This document shows positions 1-9,333 of a DNA stretch of 64,000 nt, one piece after another. A program made the position numbers and the translations under genes. The notes beneath the pieces are model-generated. The model worked only from the letters and a program-made list of their open reading frames with translations, made no database searches and was not told the DNA's origin. This DNA comes from Alkalimarinus alittae (GTDB lineage: Bacteria > Pseudomonadota > Gammaproteobacteria > Pseudomonadales > Oleiphilaceae): contig NZ_CP100390.1 of assembly GCF_026016465.1 (NCBI RefSeq), positions 2,518,001-2,582,000 of the forward strand, given 5' to 3'. Within the stretch, counting starts at the first letter, position 1. Every line of letters starts with the position of its first letter.

Positions 1-293
1 TCTTTATAGGCCGTAAACAGCGTTTTGAGGTGCGGAGCTAAAGGAGGGTTATCAGGTACTTCAGATACAATAGGCATATCCCCAGAGAGAGGGGTATTTT
101 TGTCGAAATTCAGATACAACAAAGCCTCAAGCTTACTCTGATCACCGACCAGGATAATACTTAAGGCCTCATTTCTTTTGAGACTTTCTAGTGCTGCGAT
201 GACTGTTGCCTGGGGAGCAAAGTCCCCACCCATTGCATCAACAGCAACAGTGACTCGGCCAACCAAAGCAGTATTAGTCGTCAGAAGACTCAA
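1..293 (-). CDS. plsX: Phosphate acyltransferase PlsX (partial, cut by window edge)
   Basis: N-terminal part of PlsX, the peripheral membrane enzyme that makes acyl-phosphate from acyl-ACP for phospholipid synthesis. The reverse-strand translation reads [12 protein letters not shown], the family's N-terminal signature, and runs open off the left edge. There is no ATG in frame. TTG at 293 (inside the end of rpmF, AAAAGG just upstream, product starting [13 protein letters not shown]) or TTG at 266 are the candidate starts; 293 is given here because it has a plausible ribosome binding site, but 266 gives a length closer to known PlsX. It is the last gene seen of yceD-rpmF-plsX, a conserved gammaproteobacterial order that leads into the fab genes. 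Confidence 0.93.
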   Translation of the reverse strand, partial: MSLLTTNTALVGRVTVAVDAMGGDFAPQATVIAALESLKRNEALSIILVGDQSKLEALLYLNFDKNTPLSGDMPIVSEVPDNPPLAPHLKTLFTAYK

Positions 294-453
294 TTACCTT
301 TTTACCACGTAGGAAACCATCAGGAGTCACGTGGTGACGACGATGAACTTCACCAGTAGTAGGATCGGTAGATAGTGTAGTTGCACTCAATGAATCGTGT
401 GAACGACGCTGTCCACGTCTAGATCGAGTTACTTTACTCTTTTGAACTGCCAT
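274..453 (-). CDS. rpmF: 50S ribosomal protein L32
   Basis: A 59-residue basic protein beginning [20 protein letters not shown] and ending KKVIESSDD, typical of bL32 in length and sequence, including the HHVTPDGF segment seen in proteobacterial L32. It lacks the zinc-binding cysteine pairs found in some bL32 forms, so it is the cysteine-free type. It is too short for an automatic 60-residue cutoff but certain by sequence and context: it sits between yceD (40 bp upstream) and plsX (overlapping its end), the usual operon order. Confidence 0.97.
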   Translation of the reverse strand: MAVQKSKVTRSRRGQRRSHDSLSATTLSTDPTTGEVHRRHHVTPDGFLRGKKVIESSDD

Positions 454-493
454 TGGTTATTTACTCCAAGTAATCTCAGATAAGAATACTACG

Positions 494-1033
494 TTACTTA
501 TCGAATTTAATGTTAGACAAAACCCCAAAAGGGTTTGGCTTTGTATCTTCTACTGCTTCAACCTCTAATTCTTCGTCATAAAAATCAACGATAGAAGCAT
601 CCACTTTGCAGTCTTTTGGCTCATGGTAAGCAAACATTGGAACACTCAAGAGCAACTCTTCATCAAGTATATCAGAGAGCTCCATATTGTCATCTAGCTC
701 AACCATAAGCGGTTCATAAATCTTAGGAAGATTTATGGCTTGCTCGTCAGTTAAAACAAGTCCTAAAGTAAATTCAGATTGAATTGATTTAGTAACCGGC
801 TCCAGACAACGTTGACAAACCATGGAAACATCACATGATAGCTTGCCACTCAATATTCTTAATCTTTGCTCATCGCGACCAAACACTAACTCTGCATTCA
901 CGTCACCCTCAGAGCTAACAAGTAACTCTGATACTCTTGGCAACTTACTTAAAGAGATAGAACCAACAAGTTCGGTTCCCTGCTCCGCAAGTTTCACTGG
1001 ATTAACAGTTAGTGGTAAGGGCATCTTTGACAT
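494..1033 (-). CDS. yceD: DUF177 / YceD family 23S rRNA accumulation protein
   Basis: A 179-residue member of the DUF177 family, which in bacteria and plants is needed for normal 23S rRNA accumulation. Visible family marks are the paired cysteines C73 and C76 in the segment VCQRCLEPV, an acidic middle region, a later DCKVD segment and the C-terminal NPFGVL. The ATG at 1033 gives MSKMPLPLTVNPVKLA, matching the usual start. It is the first gene of a yceD-rpmF-plsX unit read leftward and is divergent from maf, with a 114-bp shared promoter region. The molecular activity of the family remains poorly defined. Confidence 0.93.
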   Translation of the reverse strand: MSKMPLPLTVNPVKLAEQGTELVGSISLSKLPRVSELLVSSEGDVNAELVFGRDEQRLRILSGKLSCDVSMVCQRCLEPVTKSIQSEFTLGLVLTDEQAINLPKIYEPLMVELDDNMELSDILDEELLLSVPMFAYHEPKDCKVDASIVDFYDEELEVEAVEDTKPNPFGVLSNIKFDK

Positions 1034-1147
1034 AAGCGCGCAATTTTAGGGGCGAATTTAAGTATTGTCAAAACATTATGCTGAATTTAGCATATATTCT
1101 AAGCATCTCATTCAAATACAGTGTAAAACCGAGAAATAGGACCCATA

Positions 1148-1750
1148 ATGAGCGACTTACCCCTGGTTTTAGCTTCATCATCCCCATACCGAAGCGCAAT
1201 TTTAGAAAAAATAAACCTTCCGTTTATTTCTGTGTCACCTAATATTAATGAAAGCGCGCACAATAATGAAAGCCCCGAAGCATTGGTTGCAAGAGTCACT
1301 CAAGAAAAAGCATTCGCTATTCAGAGTAACTTTCCAAACCACCTAATCATTTCATCAGACCAAATTGCCACACTAAGTGACGGCACCATTCTCACAAAAC
1401 CGCACACTCATGACAATGCGATTAAGCAACTTCAAGCCTGCAACGGTAAGCGCGTAACATTTCTAACAGGCTTATCTCTTTTAAATACAGCCACGCACAA
1501 CCACCAACTTATTATTGAACCCTTCGACGTCACCTTTAGAACACTTTCTAATGACGAGATAGACAATTATCTTAGACTCGAACAACCTTATGATTGTGCA
1601 GGTAGTTTTAAAGTGGAGGGGCTGGGAATTTGCTTATTTGAAAGCCTCACAGGAAATGACATCAACGCATTAGTCGGACTACCCTTAATAAAACTGCTTG
1701 AGCTATTACGAAATGAGTCAGTAAACCCTCTAAGCAAGAGAAATAACTAG
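1148..1750 (+). CDS. yceF: Maf-like nucleoside triphosphate pyrophosphatase (YceF type, probable m7GTP pyrophosphatase)
   Basis: A 200-residue Maf/HAM1-fold nucleotide pyrophosphatase. The N-terminus PLVLASSSPYRSAIL is the Maf phosphate-binding signature, followed by the conserved SSDQIA segment (SDQ catalytic area) near residue 75 and KPHTHDNAIKQL. Family members hydrolyse non-canonical nucleotides; the YceF branch prefers 7-methyl-GTP, and location beside yceD-rpmF-plsX favours that branch. The usual DIDE motif reads NINE here (residues 33-36), a conservative change that keeps the glutamate. A weak ribosome binding site (AGGAC) precedes the ATG. It converges with sppA across a REP-like repeat. 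Confidence 0.9.
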   Translation: MSDLPLVLASSSPYRSAILEKINLPFISVSPNINESAHNNESPEALVARVTQEKAFAIQSNFPNHLIISSDQIATLSDGTILTKPHTHDNAIKQLQACNGKRVTFLTGLSLLNTATHNHQLIIEPFDVTFRTLSNDEIDNYLRLEQPYDCAGSFKVEGLGICLFESLTGNDINALVGLPLIKLLELLRNESVNPLSKRNN

Positions 1751-1783
1751 CGCCATTCCATAACACCACGCTTGATTCTTCTT

Positions 1784-1860
1784 GCTACCCTCGCGAAGAC
1801 GGGGGTCCACTATATTAGTGTGGTTTAATATTCGAATTCCCGCCTTCGCGGGAATGACAA
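1784..1860. repeat. REP-type inverted pair (REPIN-like) between convergent genes
   Basis: Two imperfect copies of a GC-rich palindromic motif face each other: CCCTCGCGAAGACGGGGG at about 1788-1805 and CCCGCCTTCGCGGGAATGAC at about 1839-1858, separated by an AT-rich spacer of about 33 bp. The motif GGCGGGAAT with its TTCGCG core is a widespread bacterial REP type. It lies between the ends of maf and sppA, where it can also act as a transcript-end hairpin. Its copy number in the genome cannot be seen from this window. Confidence 0.7.
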
Positions 1861-1955
1861 CCATTTCTGAATAGATATCAAACAGTCAAGCTGTAAAGGG
1901 TGCCCCCTCAAAACTTGACCACCCAGATATTCGTAATCTATAAACAAGCACCATA

Positions 1956-2927
1956 CTATTGAAGCTTCATAGCACCACTTACAACACTATTTGAAATTGC
2001 ATTACCCATTGAGGCACCTAGACGCTTAGTAAACCGCTCAAATGGATCAGGCTTAGGCGTGAAATCCACTATATTCTCTTCTCCAACAATCTCTCTAGCC
2101 ACATAACCTGGGCTTCCAAGGCCATCTATCAAGCCTAAATCGAGTGCTTGCTCGCCGCTCCAGACCAACCCCGAAAATAATTTAGGGTCATCTTTAAGAC
2201 GCTGACCACGCCCCTCTTTAACCTTGCTAATAAATTGATTATGAGTCGTAGTTAAAACAGTCTTCCAAAACGCCACCTCTTCATCTTTTTCAGGCGAGAA
2301 CGGATCTAAAAAGCCTTTATGATCTCCTGACGTATAACTACGACGTTTAACGCCCAACTTATCGAGCGTTTCAACAAACCCAAAACCTGCGGCGGTAACG
2401 CCAATCGACCCTACAAGACTCGCCTTATCAGCATAAATATCATCAGCTGCTGCAGCGATGTAATAAGCGCCCGACGCACCAATATCACCAATAACCGCAT
2501 AAACCTTAGTTTCAGGGTATAAGCCTCTCAACCTTTTAATTTCATCATAAACATAACCAGACTGAACCGGACTCCCGCCAGGGCTGTTTATTCTTAGAAT
2601 AATACCTTTAGTGCCCTTATCTTTAAATGCATTACGGAGCCCACCCACAATAACGTCGGCAGCAGCATCCTCATTTACAGCGATTACCCCACTTACATCA
2701 ACTATCGCAGTATGCCCATTACCCACAGCAACACTACTAGAATCAATATTCGCATTAAACAAATAGAGCAGCGCAAACAAATAGGTAAACGTTAAGAACT
2801 TAAAAAAGATCCCCCAGCGCCTAGAACGCCGATGCTCGGCACTCATCTGAAGCATTGTTTTCTCAATAACCTTCCACTCTTTAGTACTTTCAGGCCGTAT
2901 ATCGTTCAACTGATCATCCTCTAGCAT
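1956..2927 (-). CDS. sppA: Signal peptide peptidase SppA, short (36-kDa) type, S49 family
   Basis: A 323-residue membrane-anchored serine protease that degrades cleaved signal peptides in the inner membrane. One transmembrane segment spans about residues 39-57, after a positively charged EHRRSRRWG stretch. The S49 catalytic region follows: LRINSPGGSPVQSG, then the nucleophile Ser152 in GASGAYY, then the general-base Lys204 in SGDHKGFLDPF. The length matches the short Pseudomonas/Bacillus type rather than the duplicated 67-kDa E. coli protein. It is read leftward, upstream of maf on the opposite strand, and is separated by 81 bp from the HAD gene behind it. Confidence 0.93.
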   Translation of the reverse strand: MLEDDQLNDIRPESTKEWKVIEKTMLQMSAEHRRSRRWGIFFKFLTFTYLFALLYLFNANIDSSSVAVGNGHTAIVDVSGVIAVNEDAAADVIVGGLRNAFKDKGTKGIILRINSPGGSPVQSGYVYDEIKRLRGLYPETKVYAVIGDIGASGAYYIAAAADDIYADKASLVGSIGVTAAGFGFVETLDKLGVKRRSYTSGDHKGFLDPFSPEKDEEVAFWKTVLTTTHNQFISKVKEGRGQRLKDDPKLFSGLVWSGEQALDLGLIDGLGSPGYVAREIVGEENIVDFTPKPDPFERFTKRLGASMGNAISNSVVSGAMKLQ

Positions 2928-3008
2928 CCGTATTAATCTTATAAATATCCAACATAGACAAACTTATATAAAACATTGTGTTAATTCAATATTTTAACGA
3001 TTCACAAC

Positions 3009-3656
3009 TCAACCCATCAAATGCTTAGCCAGTTCATTCAGACTATCAACCACCACAATAGGCTGATACTTTTCCAATCGAGCCCTAGGTTGAGCACCAA
3101 AGGAAACCCCCATTCGATCGACTCCTGCCCGCTGAGCCATTTCCATATCAAAGTCAGTATCGCCCACCATTAACATTTCATGGGGCTGAACACCAAGCTC
3201 AGACATAATTTGATTCAACATTAAAGGGTGAGGCTTAGATTTAGTCTCATCAGCACAACGCTCAATGGAGAAATATTGCTGAAGCCCTGTTGATTTCAGC
3301 GCAATATCAAGACCTCTACGACTCTTTCCCGTAGCAACTGCAAGCCGAACTCCTCGTTCAGACAACTGTTCAAGCACTATATTTACATGCGGAAATAAAT
3401 CCCTAGCACCCACCTCGGTTGCAAAAAATGCTTCCCCATAATGCGACCGAAATACATCTACATCCTGATCTGCAAGCGTGGCATAAAGTGTTTGAATCGC
3501 CTCCGTCATCCCCAGACCAACTATATTACGCACACGCTCATCTGGCAGCTCATCTAACGACATCTTCGCAGCGGCCTGCTTCATACTACGAACAATATGA
3601 TCAACCGAGTCTACTAGCGTACCATCCCAGTCAAAAGCAACCACCTTATACTTCAT
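3009..3656 (-). CDS. HAD-superfamily hydrolase (phosphoglycolate phosphatase-like)
   Basis: A 215-residue HAD subfamily IA phosphatase. Motif I is FDWDGTLVDS with nucleophile D9 and acid/base D11; motif II is VATGKSRRG; motif III lysine lies in SKPHPLML; motif IV is MVGDTDFDM. The helical cap between motifs I and II fits phosphoglycolate phosphatase, but substrate cannot be fixed by sequence. Its ATG overlaps the stop of rluC by four bases (ATGA), so the two are translationally coupled, as in Pseudomonas where a HAD gene follows rluC. It may clean up a phosphorylated by-product; that is inference. Confidence 0.9.
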   Translation of the reverse strand: MKYKVVAFDWDGTLVDSVDHIVRSMKQAAAKMSLDELPDERVRNIVGLGMTEAIQTLYATLADQDVDVFRSHYGEAFFATEVGARDLFPHVNIVLEQLSERGVRLAVATGKSRRGLDIALKSTGLQQYFSIERCADETKSKPHPLMLNQIMSELGVQPHEMLMVGDTDFDMEMAQRAGVDRMGVSFGAQPRARLEKYQPIVVVDSLNELAKHLMG

Positions 3657-4714
3657 TTCTCGCCCCCTTTAAACTGCCCTCCTGCTAAAGACAACCCATC
3701 AACCACTTTGGCAAAACTACTCTCATACGGTGCCTTAAATACCGTCACTTTTCGCTCAGAAGGAAGTTTGACAGCTAATTCAGCTGCATGCAGCATTAAC
3801 CGTTTAGCCCCCAGGCGCTTCATATCTTTATTAATGTCATCGATACCATACTTCTCATCACCCAGAATAGGGTAGCCTGCAAAGGTCGCATGCACACGAA
3901 TTTGGTGAGTTCGTCCTGTAATAGGGCTTGCTTCAACCAGTGTAAAGCCCTTATATCGCTCTATCAGCCTAAATTTAGTTAAAGAAGGCTTACCCTCTTG
4001 AGTAACTGTGACAACTCGCTCACCCGACTTCAATTCATTTTTAAGTAAAGGCGCATTAACCTCACGAACATGACTAGGCCACTTACCCACAACAACCGTA
4101 TGATAGATTTTCTTCATACCGTCTTCCCTCAAGCACTGATGAAGGTATTTCAGCATCGGTCTTTTTTTCGCAATCAATAAACAACCTGAAGTATCCCGAT
4201 CTAATCGGTGAACAAGCTCTAAAAACTTTTCATCTGGCCTTATGGCTCGAAATGCTTCGATTACACCAAGGTTAATGCCGCTACCACCATGCACAGCAAG
4301 CCCAGAAGGCTTATTAATGACCAGCAACTCTTTATTTTCAAATATAATTGAATTCTCTAGCAACGTCGTAATTTTGTCGCTTGGCTTAACAGGTGAGCTC
4401 TCAGTCCTAACTGTAACAGGCGGAACTCGAACAACATCCCCTGCCACTAACTTATATTCAGGCTTAACTCGCCCTTTATTCACCCGCACCTCGCCCTTTC
4501 TTATTATTCTATAAATTTTACTCTTTGGAACACCTTTTAGAATTAGTAACAAAAAATTATCAATCCGCTGCGTTTCATTATTCTCAGTTACGGTCACAAA
4601 CTGCACCTTGGGACTACTCACACCCTCAGTCGCACCCAACTTATTAGAGACAGACGACGTATCAGCTCTAGGTAAAGTATCACTGACGGCAGAAGCGTTA
4701 ACTTTATCATTCAT
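3653..4714 (-). CDS. rluC: 23S rRNA pseudouridine synthase RluC (sites 955/2504/2580)
   Basis: RluA-family pseudouridine synthase that modifies 23S rRNA. From the chosen ATG it has 353 residues: an N-terminal S4 RNA-binding domain (about 50-110, QRIDNFLL to VAGDVVRVPP), then the catalytic domain with HRLDRDTSG, whose aspartate (about D172) is catalytic, and the later GRTHQIRVH motif. An upstream in-frame start at 4756 would add 14 residues without family support; the ATG at 4714 is preferred. It precedes the HAD gene with a 4-base overlap and is divergent from rne across a 1-kb leader, the same rluC/rne pairing seen in many gammaproteobacteria. Confidence 0.93.
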   Translation of the reverse strand: MNDKVNASAVSDTLPRADTSSVSNKLGATEGVSSPKVQFVTVTENNETQRIDNFLLLILKGVPKSKIYRIIRKGEVRVNKGRVKPEYKLVAGDVVRVPPVTVRTESSPVKPSDKITTLLENSIIFENKELLVINKPSGLAVHGGSGINLGVIEAFRAIRPDEKFLELVHRLDRDTSGCLLIAKKRPMLKYLHQCLREDGMKKIYHTVVVGKWPSHVREVNAPLLKNELKSGERVVTVTQEGKPSLTKFRLIERYKGFTLVEASPITGRTHQIRVHATFAGYPILGDEKYGIDDINKDMKRLGAKRLMLHAAELAVKLPSERKVTVFKAPYESSFAKVVDGLSLAGGQFKGGEK

Positions 4715-5774
4715 ATATAGAGGACTTAAGTGAAGTTGAGATAAGTAAATAAACACTATTTATACAGCATAGGGCCAAACCCATATCTATTATAATGCCA
4801 AAAACCCACTCATTTTCATAAACTGTGGTACTGAATATGCACGCGTGGGTTTGATGCTGTATAGAAATACTGTTATATTCTGTAAGTGCTCGAAAAAACG
4901 TCCATTCTAACAGAGTGGGTCGATTATTTCAGACGAAATATAACTGGTTATTTCCAAAGAGCAGATTTAATACCATTTAGATTTAACAGATTGGTATTTC
5001 TCTAAGATATGAAGGCTTTTAACCTTCTTGTAATAAGAGAGAACCCTGGGCAGACAACCGTTCCTTACCAAAAGTATTTAGGGTCAAGTTTACAGGTTAG
5101 TCAGCAGATTTAGTGTTCAACTATATGAACACTCGGTCATGAAACGCATTACACTCAATTCTGTGCTTTAGAATACTCTTTTAGCATTGAGTGGATGAAA
5201 TTCATGCCAAATTAGAACAACGGATGTCTTTATATTTGCTTTCATTAAAGCAAAGCGTTAAAGGCTTTATAATTGATCCGCACTGAAGTTATATGCAGGA
5301 TAGAGTACAGTTTTCGAATTTGTAGTGTAGTCAGTCGGCAGCCCAAAGATGTTTTACTTTGAGTATAAACCACGGGATGTAAGACCATACTTACCGCACA
5401 TTGAACAACAAGTAGATGATTGAGTCAGGTAGCTAACAACGATTCAGTTAGCCGTTAACAGGGTATATATCGCTGTTATTAAGTCCGCAGAACACTGGAA
5501 TAAAGAAAGTGCTATGCAAACTCCGAAAGGCGGACTCACAACGCTAACACATCAATGTTTTATGCACCTGATCCAGAACTGATTTAGTATCAGTCAAGTA
5601 GTTGATATTCCACCATCAACTCACCAAAACGCTGGCAATTGACCACGCTGTTTGGTTTTGATGAACACACTACAAACGTGTTTATCCCCGATAGTTATAT
5701 AATTATCAATCATCGTTCGAATACCGCCCTCCTCCCATCATGCCTTCAGTGCTAAACTGGAAAATAATCCTTAC
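4715..5774. promoter_or_regulatory. 1.06-kb gene-free region: rluC/rne promoters and long structured rne leader
   Basis: No coding frame of note is visible on either strand. The stretch next to rne is rich in inverted repeats: a long hairpin at 4998-5043, GCTAAC/GTTAGC at 5432-5452, AACAG/CTGTT at about 5456-5476, and AGTCCGC/GCGGACT at about 5479-5536. In E. coli, rne has a leader of several hundred bases with hairpins through which RNase E controls its own mRNA, and the region here is the right place and type for such a leader. Transcription starts were not located. Assignment as rne 5' UTR is inference. Confidence 0.6.
4998..5043 (+). promoter_or_regulatory. rne: Hairpin in the rne leader
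   Basis: TTCTCT pairs with AGAGAA at the base and GAAGG pairs with CCTTC near the tip, separated by internal AT-rich bulges, giving a two-stage stem-loop about 750 bases before rne. It resembles in layout, though not in provable sequence, the sensor hairpins of the E. coli rne leader. Confidence 0.4.
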
Positions 5775-8585
5775 ATGAAGAGAATGCTAATTAACGCGAC
5801 TCAGGCAGAAGAGTTACGCGTTGCGCTTGTAGATGGTCAGAAGCTATATGACCTGGACATAGAATCAAGTACCCGCGAGCAAAAAAAAGCAAACGTCTAT
5901 AAGGGCAGAATTACTCGTGTAGAACCGAGCCTAGAAGCGGCTTTTGTAGATTTTGGAGCAGAACGGCACGGATTCCTTCCTCTTAAAGAGATATCTAAAG
6001 AATATTTCAAGAAATCGTCCTCAAGAGAAGGCCGAATTAACATCAAAGATGTTATCGCTGAAGGCCAAGAAGTCATTGTACAAGTAGACAAAGAAGAGCG
6101 TGGCAACAAGGGCGCTGCACTAACAACCTTTGTAAGCCTAGCCGGTCGTTACTTAGTTTTAATGCCTAACAACCCTAGAGCGGGCGGCATTTCTCGGCGC
6201 ATAGAAGGTGAAGACAGAAACCAGCTAAGAGAAGCCATTGCAGGCCTCGAGATCCCAAAACAAATGGGCGCAATAGTGCGCACCGCGGGTGTTGGTAGAA
6301 ATACAGAAGAATTACAATGGGACTTAGACTACCTGCACCAATTCTGGGAGTCTATTACCCATGCAGCCGAGAGCCGAAAAGCCCCATTTCTTATTTATCA
6401 AGAAAGCAACGTAATCATACGTGCTATACGTGATTATCTGCGTCAGGATATCGGCGAAGTACTCGTTGACTCACCTGAAGTTTACGAAGATGTTGTAAAC
6501 TTTGTGCAGTCTGTAATGCCAGCCTATGAAAACAAAATTAAGCTTTATGAAGATGACATACCTCTATTTAGCCGTTATCAGATCGAAGCTCAAATTGAGA
6601 CCGCATTTCAGCGTGAAGTGAAGCTCCCTTCTGGTGGCTCGATTGTAATTGATCCAACTGAGGCATTAGTATCAATTGATATTAACTCTGCCCGCGCAAC
6701 AAAGGGTAGCGATATTGAGGAAACCGCACTCAATACTAACCTTGAAGCCGCTGACGAAATTGCTAGACAACTTCGCTTGCGTGATATGGGTGGTCTAATC
6801 GTTATTGACTTTATCGATATGAGCCCTGTTCGCAATCAGCGCGAAGTAGAATCAAGAATGAGACAGGCGCTTGAGCTTGACCGCGCTCGCGTACAAGTCG
6901 GCAAGATCTCAAGATTCGGCCTTCTTGAAATGTCACGCCAAAGACTACGTCCGTCTCTCGGTGAAACACGTAATGAAGTTTGTCCACGTTGTAGTGGTCA
7001 GGGTTCTATCAGAAGCATCGATTCTATGGCCCTATCTATCATGCGCTTAATGTATGAAGAGTCATCAAAAGAGAAAACAACTGAAGTGCGGGCCCTTCTC
7101 CCAATCTCTGTTGCAACATTCCTCCTGAATGAAAAGCGCGCTCAAATAGCAGAAATCGAGAAAAACCAAGGTGTAACAATTGTTATCGTTCCTACCGAGA
7201 CCATGGAAACGCCTCATTACGAAGTTTTAAGAATGCGTGATGATGAATCCATCGATGACACGGTCAGCTACGAGCTAAAATCTGAAGCACCAGAACACCA
7301 ACCAACGGCAACGCCTACTGTTAAGCAAGCAGTTAGAGAAGAAGCAGCAGTTAAAACATTGAAGCCAAGCGCTCCAACACCTGCACCAACCTCTGAAGAA
7401 ATAGGCTTACTTAAAAAGCTATCTCAAAAAATAGCGTCTTTATTTGGTGGTAATGCCGAAGAAGAAAAGAAAGCAGAAGTTAAGCCTGAGCCAAGAACAC
7501 GCCAACAAACATCTCGTAATACACAGCGTAACCGTCCTGAACGAGGTGGAAAGCCTTCAAATAGAGGTGGCCGCCAAAAGCAAACTCGAAATGATGCACC
7601 TGCTAAACTAGCCAGAAATACATCACAAGAGACAACGCCTCAGTCAAAAAACACTAATGCTGCTACGCCCTCTACAGATGAAAATCGTAGACCTAGACGC
7701 AATAGAAATAGTAAGCCAACAGATCAGCGTAACCGCCCAAACAAGAGCGGTGACAACAGATCTAATGAGCGCAACACATCAAACCGTTCGACAGGAGCCG
7801 CTGATAAACAGAATGCAACAGCAGCACCCGAGCCGGTTAAGATGCAAGAAACAGCAATGAAGCCGCAACAACAAACAGATTCAGCCGTTGCAAGTGCTCC
7901 TCAGACAAGCCAGCCATCTCAAGAAAGCAAGGCAAACCAAGAGAAGCCAGCAGAAAGAAAGCGCACACCAAGACGCGCGCCGTCTAACAGAAGAGCTGAG
8001 AATAACGAAAACTCTCAATCACACACTAATAGCGAGACTAAAGCACCAGGCGCTAAAGTCAGTGACCCAGCACAAGAAACACAAGAAAGCAAGCCAGTTA
8101 ATGCAGGACGCCCTAGCGCGCCTAAAACAACTGAATCAGCTGCAAGTGCACCTGCTAAAGCAATCGAAGAAAAATCAACCACTGCAACAGCGTCACCTAA
8201 GCCAGCTAAGGCTGATAAAAAGGACGAGTCTGTAGTCAAGCCTGAGGCTCCTAAGGTTGTAACGGCCAAGGTTGAAGCGCCCAAAGCGGAAGCGCCTAAA
8301 GCGGAAGCGCCTAAAGCGGAAGCGCCTAAAGCGGAAGCGCCTAAAGCTGAAGCGCCTAAAGCTGAAGTGTCTAAAGCGGAAGCACCTAAAGCGGAAGCAA
8401 AGCCTACTGAATCACAATCTAACGAAGGCGAAGCTAGCAACAAGCCAGCTCAACCCCGTCGAAAGCGTGGATCAAGGGCGGCAAATGACCCGCGCTTAAG
8501 AAGAAAACAAGAATCAGCATCAGCAAACACCTCACCTGAAGCCTCTGCTAATACAGATTCACCTTCAGAGAAAACAGACTCTTAA
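5775..8585 (+). CDS. rne: Ribonuclease E
   Basis: The 936-residue essential endoribonuclease and degradosome scaffold. The start [10 protein letters not shown] equals that of E. coli RNase E. Domains: S1 RNA-binding (about 37-118), catalytic core with Mg-binding D302 (SIDIN) and D345 (VIDFIDM), Zn-link cysteines C403 and C406 (CPRCSGQG), small domain to about 500. An amphipathic segment at 543-559 ([16 protein letters not shown]) fits the membrane-targeting helix. Residues 560-936 are disordered, rich in R, Q, N, P and K, with arginine-rich RNA-binding patches and a run of EAPKA repeats at about 834-874. It is followed by a good terminator. Its inhibitor RraA is encoded 6 kb away. Confidence 0.98.
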   Translation: MKRMLINATQAEELRVALVDGQKLYDLDIESSTREQKKANVYKGRITRVEPSLEAAFVDFGAERHGFLPLKEISKEYFKKSSSREGRINIKDVIAEGQEVIVQVDKEERGNKGAALTTFVSLAGRYLVLMPNNPRAGGISRRIEGEDRNQLREAIAGLEIPKQMGAIVRTAGVGRNTEELQWDLDYLHQFWESITHAAESRKAPFLIYQESNVIIRAIRDYLRQDIGEVLVDSPEVYEDVVNFVQSVMPAYENKIKLYEDDIPLFSRYQIEAQIETAFQREVKLPSGGSIVIDPTEALVSIDINSARATKGSDIEETALNTNLEAADEIARQLRLRDMGGLIVIDFIDMSPVRNQREVESRMRQALELDRARVQVGKISRFGLLEMSRQRLRPSLGETRNEVCPRCSGQGSIRSIDSMALSIMRLMYEESSKEKTTEVRALLPISVATFLLNEKRAQIAEIEKNQGVTIVIVPTETMETPHYEVLRMRDDESIDDTVSYELKSEAPEHQPTATPTVKQAVREEAAVKTLKPSAPTPAPTSEEIGLLKKLSQKIASLFGGNAEEEKKAEVKPEPRTRQQTSRNTQRNRPERGGKPSNRGGRQKQTRNDAPAKLARNTSQETTPQSKNTNAATPSTDENRRPRRNRNSKPTDQRNRPNKSGDNRSNERNTSNRSTGAADKQNATAAPEPVKMQETAMKPQQQTDSAVASAPQTSQPSQESKANQEKPAERKRTPRRAPSNRRAENNENSQSHTNSETKAPGAKVSDPAQETQESKPVNAGRPSAPKTTESAASAPAKAIEEKSTTATASPKPAKADKKDESVVKPEAPKVVTAKVEAPKAEAPKAEAPKAEAPKAEAPKAEAPKAEVSKAEAPKAEAKPTESQSNEGEASNKPAQPRRKRGSRAANDPRLRRKQESASANTSPEASANTDSPSEKTDS
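8274..8393 (+). repeat. 15-bp tandem repeat, eight units, in the rne C-terminal region
   Basis: Eight consecutive 15-base units near GAAGCGCCTAAAGCG encode EAPKA repeats. The middle units are almost identical; edge units carry single changes (CCC for CCT, GCT for GCG, GTGTCT in one unit). No frame change results because the unit is a multiple of three. It is the kind of array that changes copy number by slippage. Confidence 0.95.
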
Positions 8586-8605
8586 AGACAGAGCCTTATT
8601 CGACT

Positions 8606-8648
8606 AGACACTGGCCTACGAAAACCTCGCTTGGTCAGTGTCTTTTTA
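8606..8648 (+). terminator. Rho-independent terminator of rne
   Basis: AGACACTG at 8606-8613 pairs with CAGTGTCT at 8636-8643, extended inward by GCC/GGT, and is followed directly by a T run (TTTTTAG). It lies 20 bases after the rne stop codon. Confidence 0.88.
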
Positions 8649-8688
8649 GTTTAAACTCAAAATAACCCATCAATTAGGACTCACAGTA

Positions 8689-9258
8689 ATGAGCGAATCA
8701 TTTCAATCTTCTGTCTCAGATCATGATATCGACACTCTAGAGGATATTCTATTTGAGGACGAGTTTGCTGAAGATACACTGGACTATTTTGGTGTTCACG
8801 GACTAGCCTGTGCCTTTGTTGTAGGTCCCATAAAGATTACCGATAAAGCAATAACTGAGCTTGTGTTCAACGAACATAAAGGCATCAGCCCTGAAAAACT
8901 AACAGAAGCAGAAGCCATAATTGCTAAATTAAGAAACGGTATTTCAGCTGAGCTTTCAGCAGGTAGAACAATTGAACTACCTTTTGATGATGCAGAGGAA
9001 GAATATTACCAAGAGGCACTAACAAACTGGTGTGCTGGTTTTGTTGAGGGCTTTTTAGATCACGAAGCCGCCTGGTTTGAACGCAGCCAAGACCTGGTTG
9101 CAGAGCTACTGCTTCCTATTATGTCATTATCTCAACTATTTAATGACGAGGACTTTTCTGAAATAAACAACAATGAAAAAATAATGGATCAATTTGAAGA
9201 GCAGCTCCCCGAGCTAATGACAGACCTTTTCTTGTTCTTTCACTCAGAAAATAAATAA
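8689..9258 (+). CDS. UPF0149 (YgfB/YecA) family protein
   Basis: A 189-residue acidic, mostly helical protein. The pattern LDYFGVHGLACAFVVGP near residues 31-47, the WCAGFVEGF segment near 117 and the acidic C-terminal stretch place it in the UPF0149 family. It lacks the C-terminal zinc-binding SEC-C tail of YecA. No catalytic motif is visible, and no biochemical role can be read from sequence. It stands alone between the rne terminator and the convergent partner-switching genes, with start ATG at 8689. Confidence 0.75.
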   Translation: MSESFQSSVSDHDIDTLEDILFEDEFAEDTLDYFGVHGLACAFVVGPIKITDKAITELVFNEHKGISPEKLTEAEAIIAKLRNGISAELSAGRTIELPFDDAEEEYYQEALTNWCAGFVEGFLDHEAAWFERSQDLVAELLLPIMSLSQLFNDEDFSEINNNEKIMDQFEEQLPELMTDLFLFFHSENK

Positions 9259-9290
9259 CACAGGGTGTAAGCACTTAACCTGTAAAACGA

Positions 9291-9322
9291 TAGCGGTAAT
9301 TGTAAGCACTAAACTACCGCTA
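9291..9322. terminator. Hairpin between convergent genes
   Basis: TAGCGGTA at 9291-9298 and TACCGCTA at 9315-9322 form a perfect 8-bp stem between the ends of the UPF0149 gene and the convergent response regulator gene. The T run is weak on both strands, so it is a possible bidirectional terminator. Confidence 0.45.
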
Positions 9323-9333
9323 ACAATGCTAAC

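Noticed and set aside
1880-1925. GGGTGCCCCCTCAAAACTTGACC resembles the end of an IS3-type element
   Set aside because: No transposase frame, second end or target duplication is visible; a short similarity is not enough.
8274-8393. Regular repeats considered as a CRISPR array
   Set aside because: The 15-bp units abut without spacers and lie in frame inside rne.
8015-8443. Open frames opposite and in other frames of the rne tail, with alanine/serine/leucine or lysine/arginine repeats
   Set aside because: They are shadows of the EAPKA tandem repeat and low-complexity rne coding sequence, with no start signals or family match.
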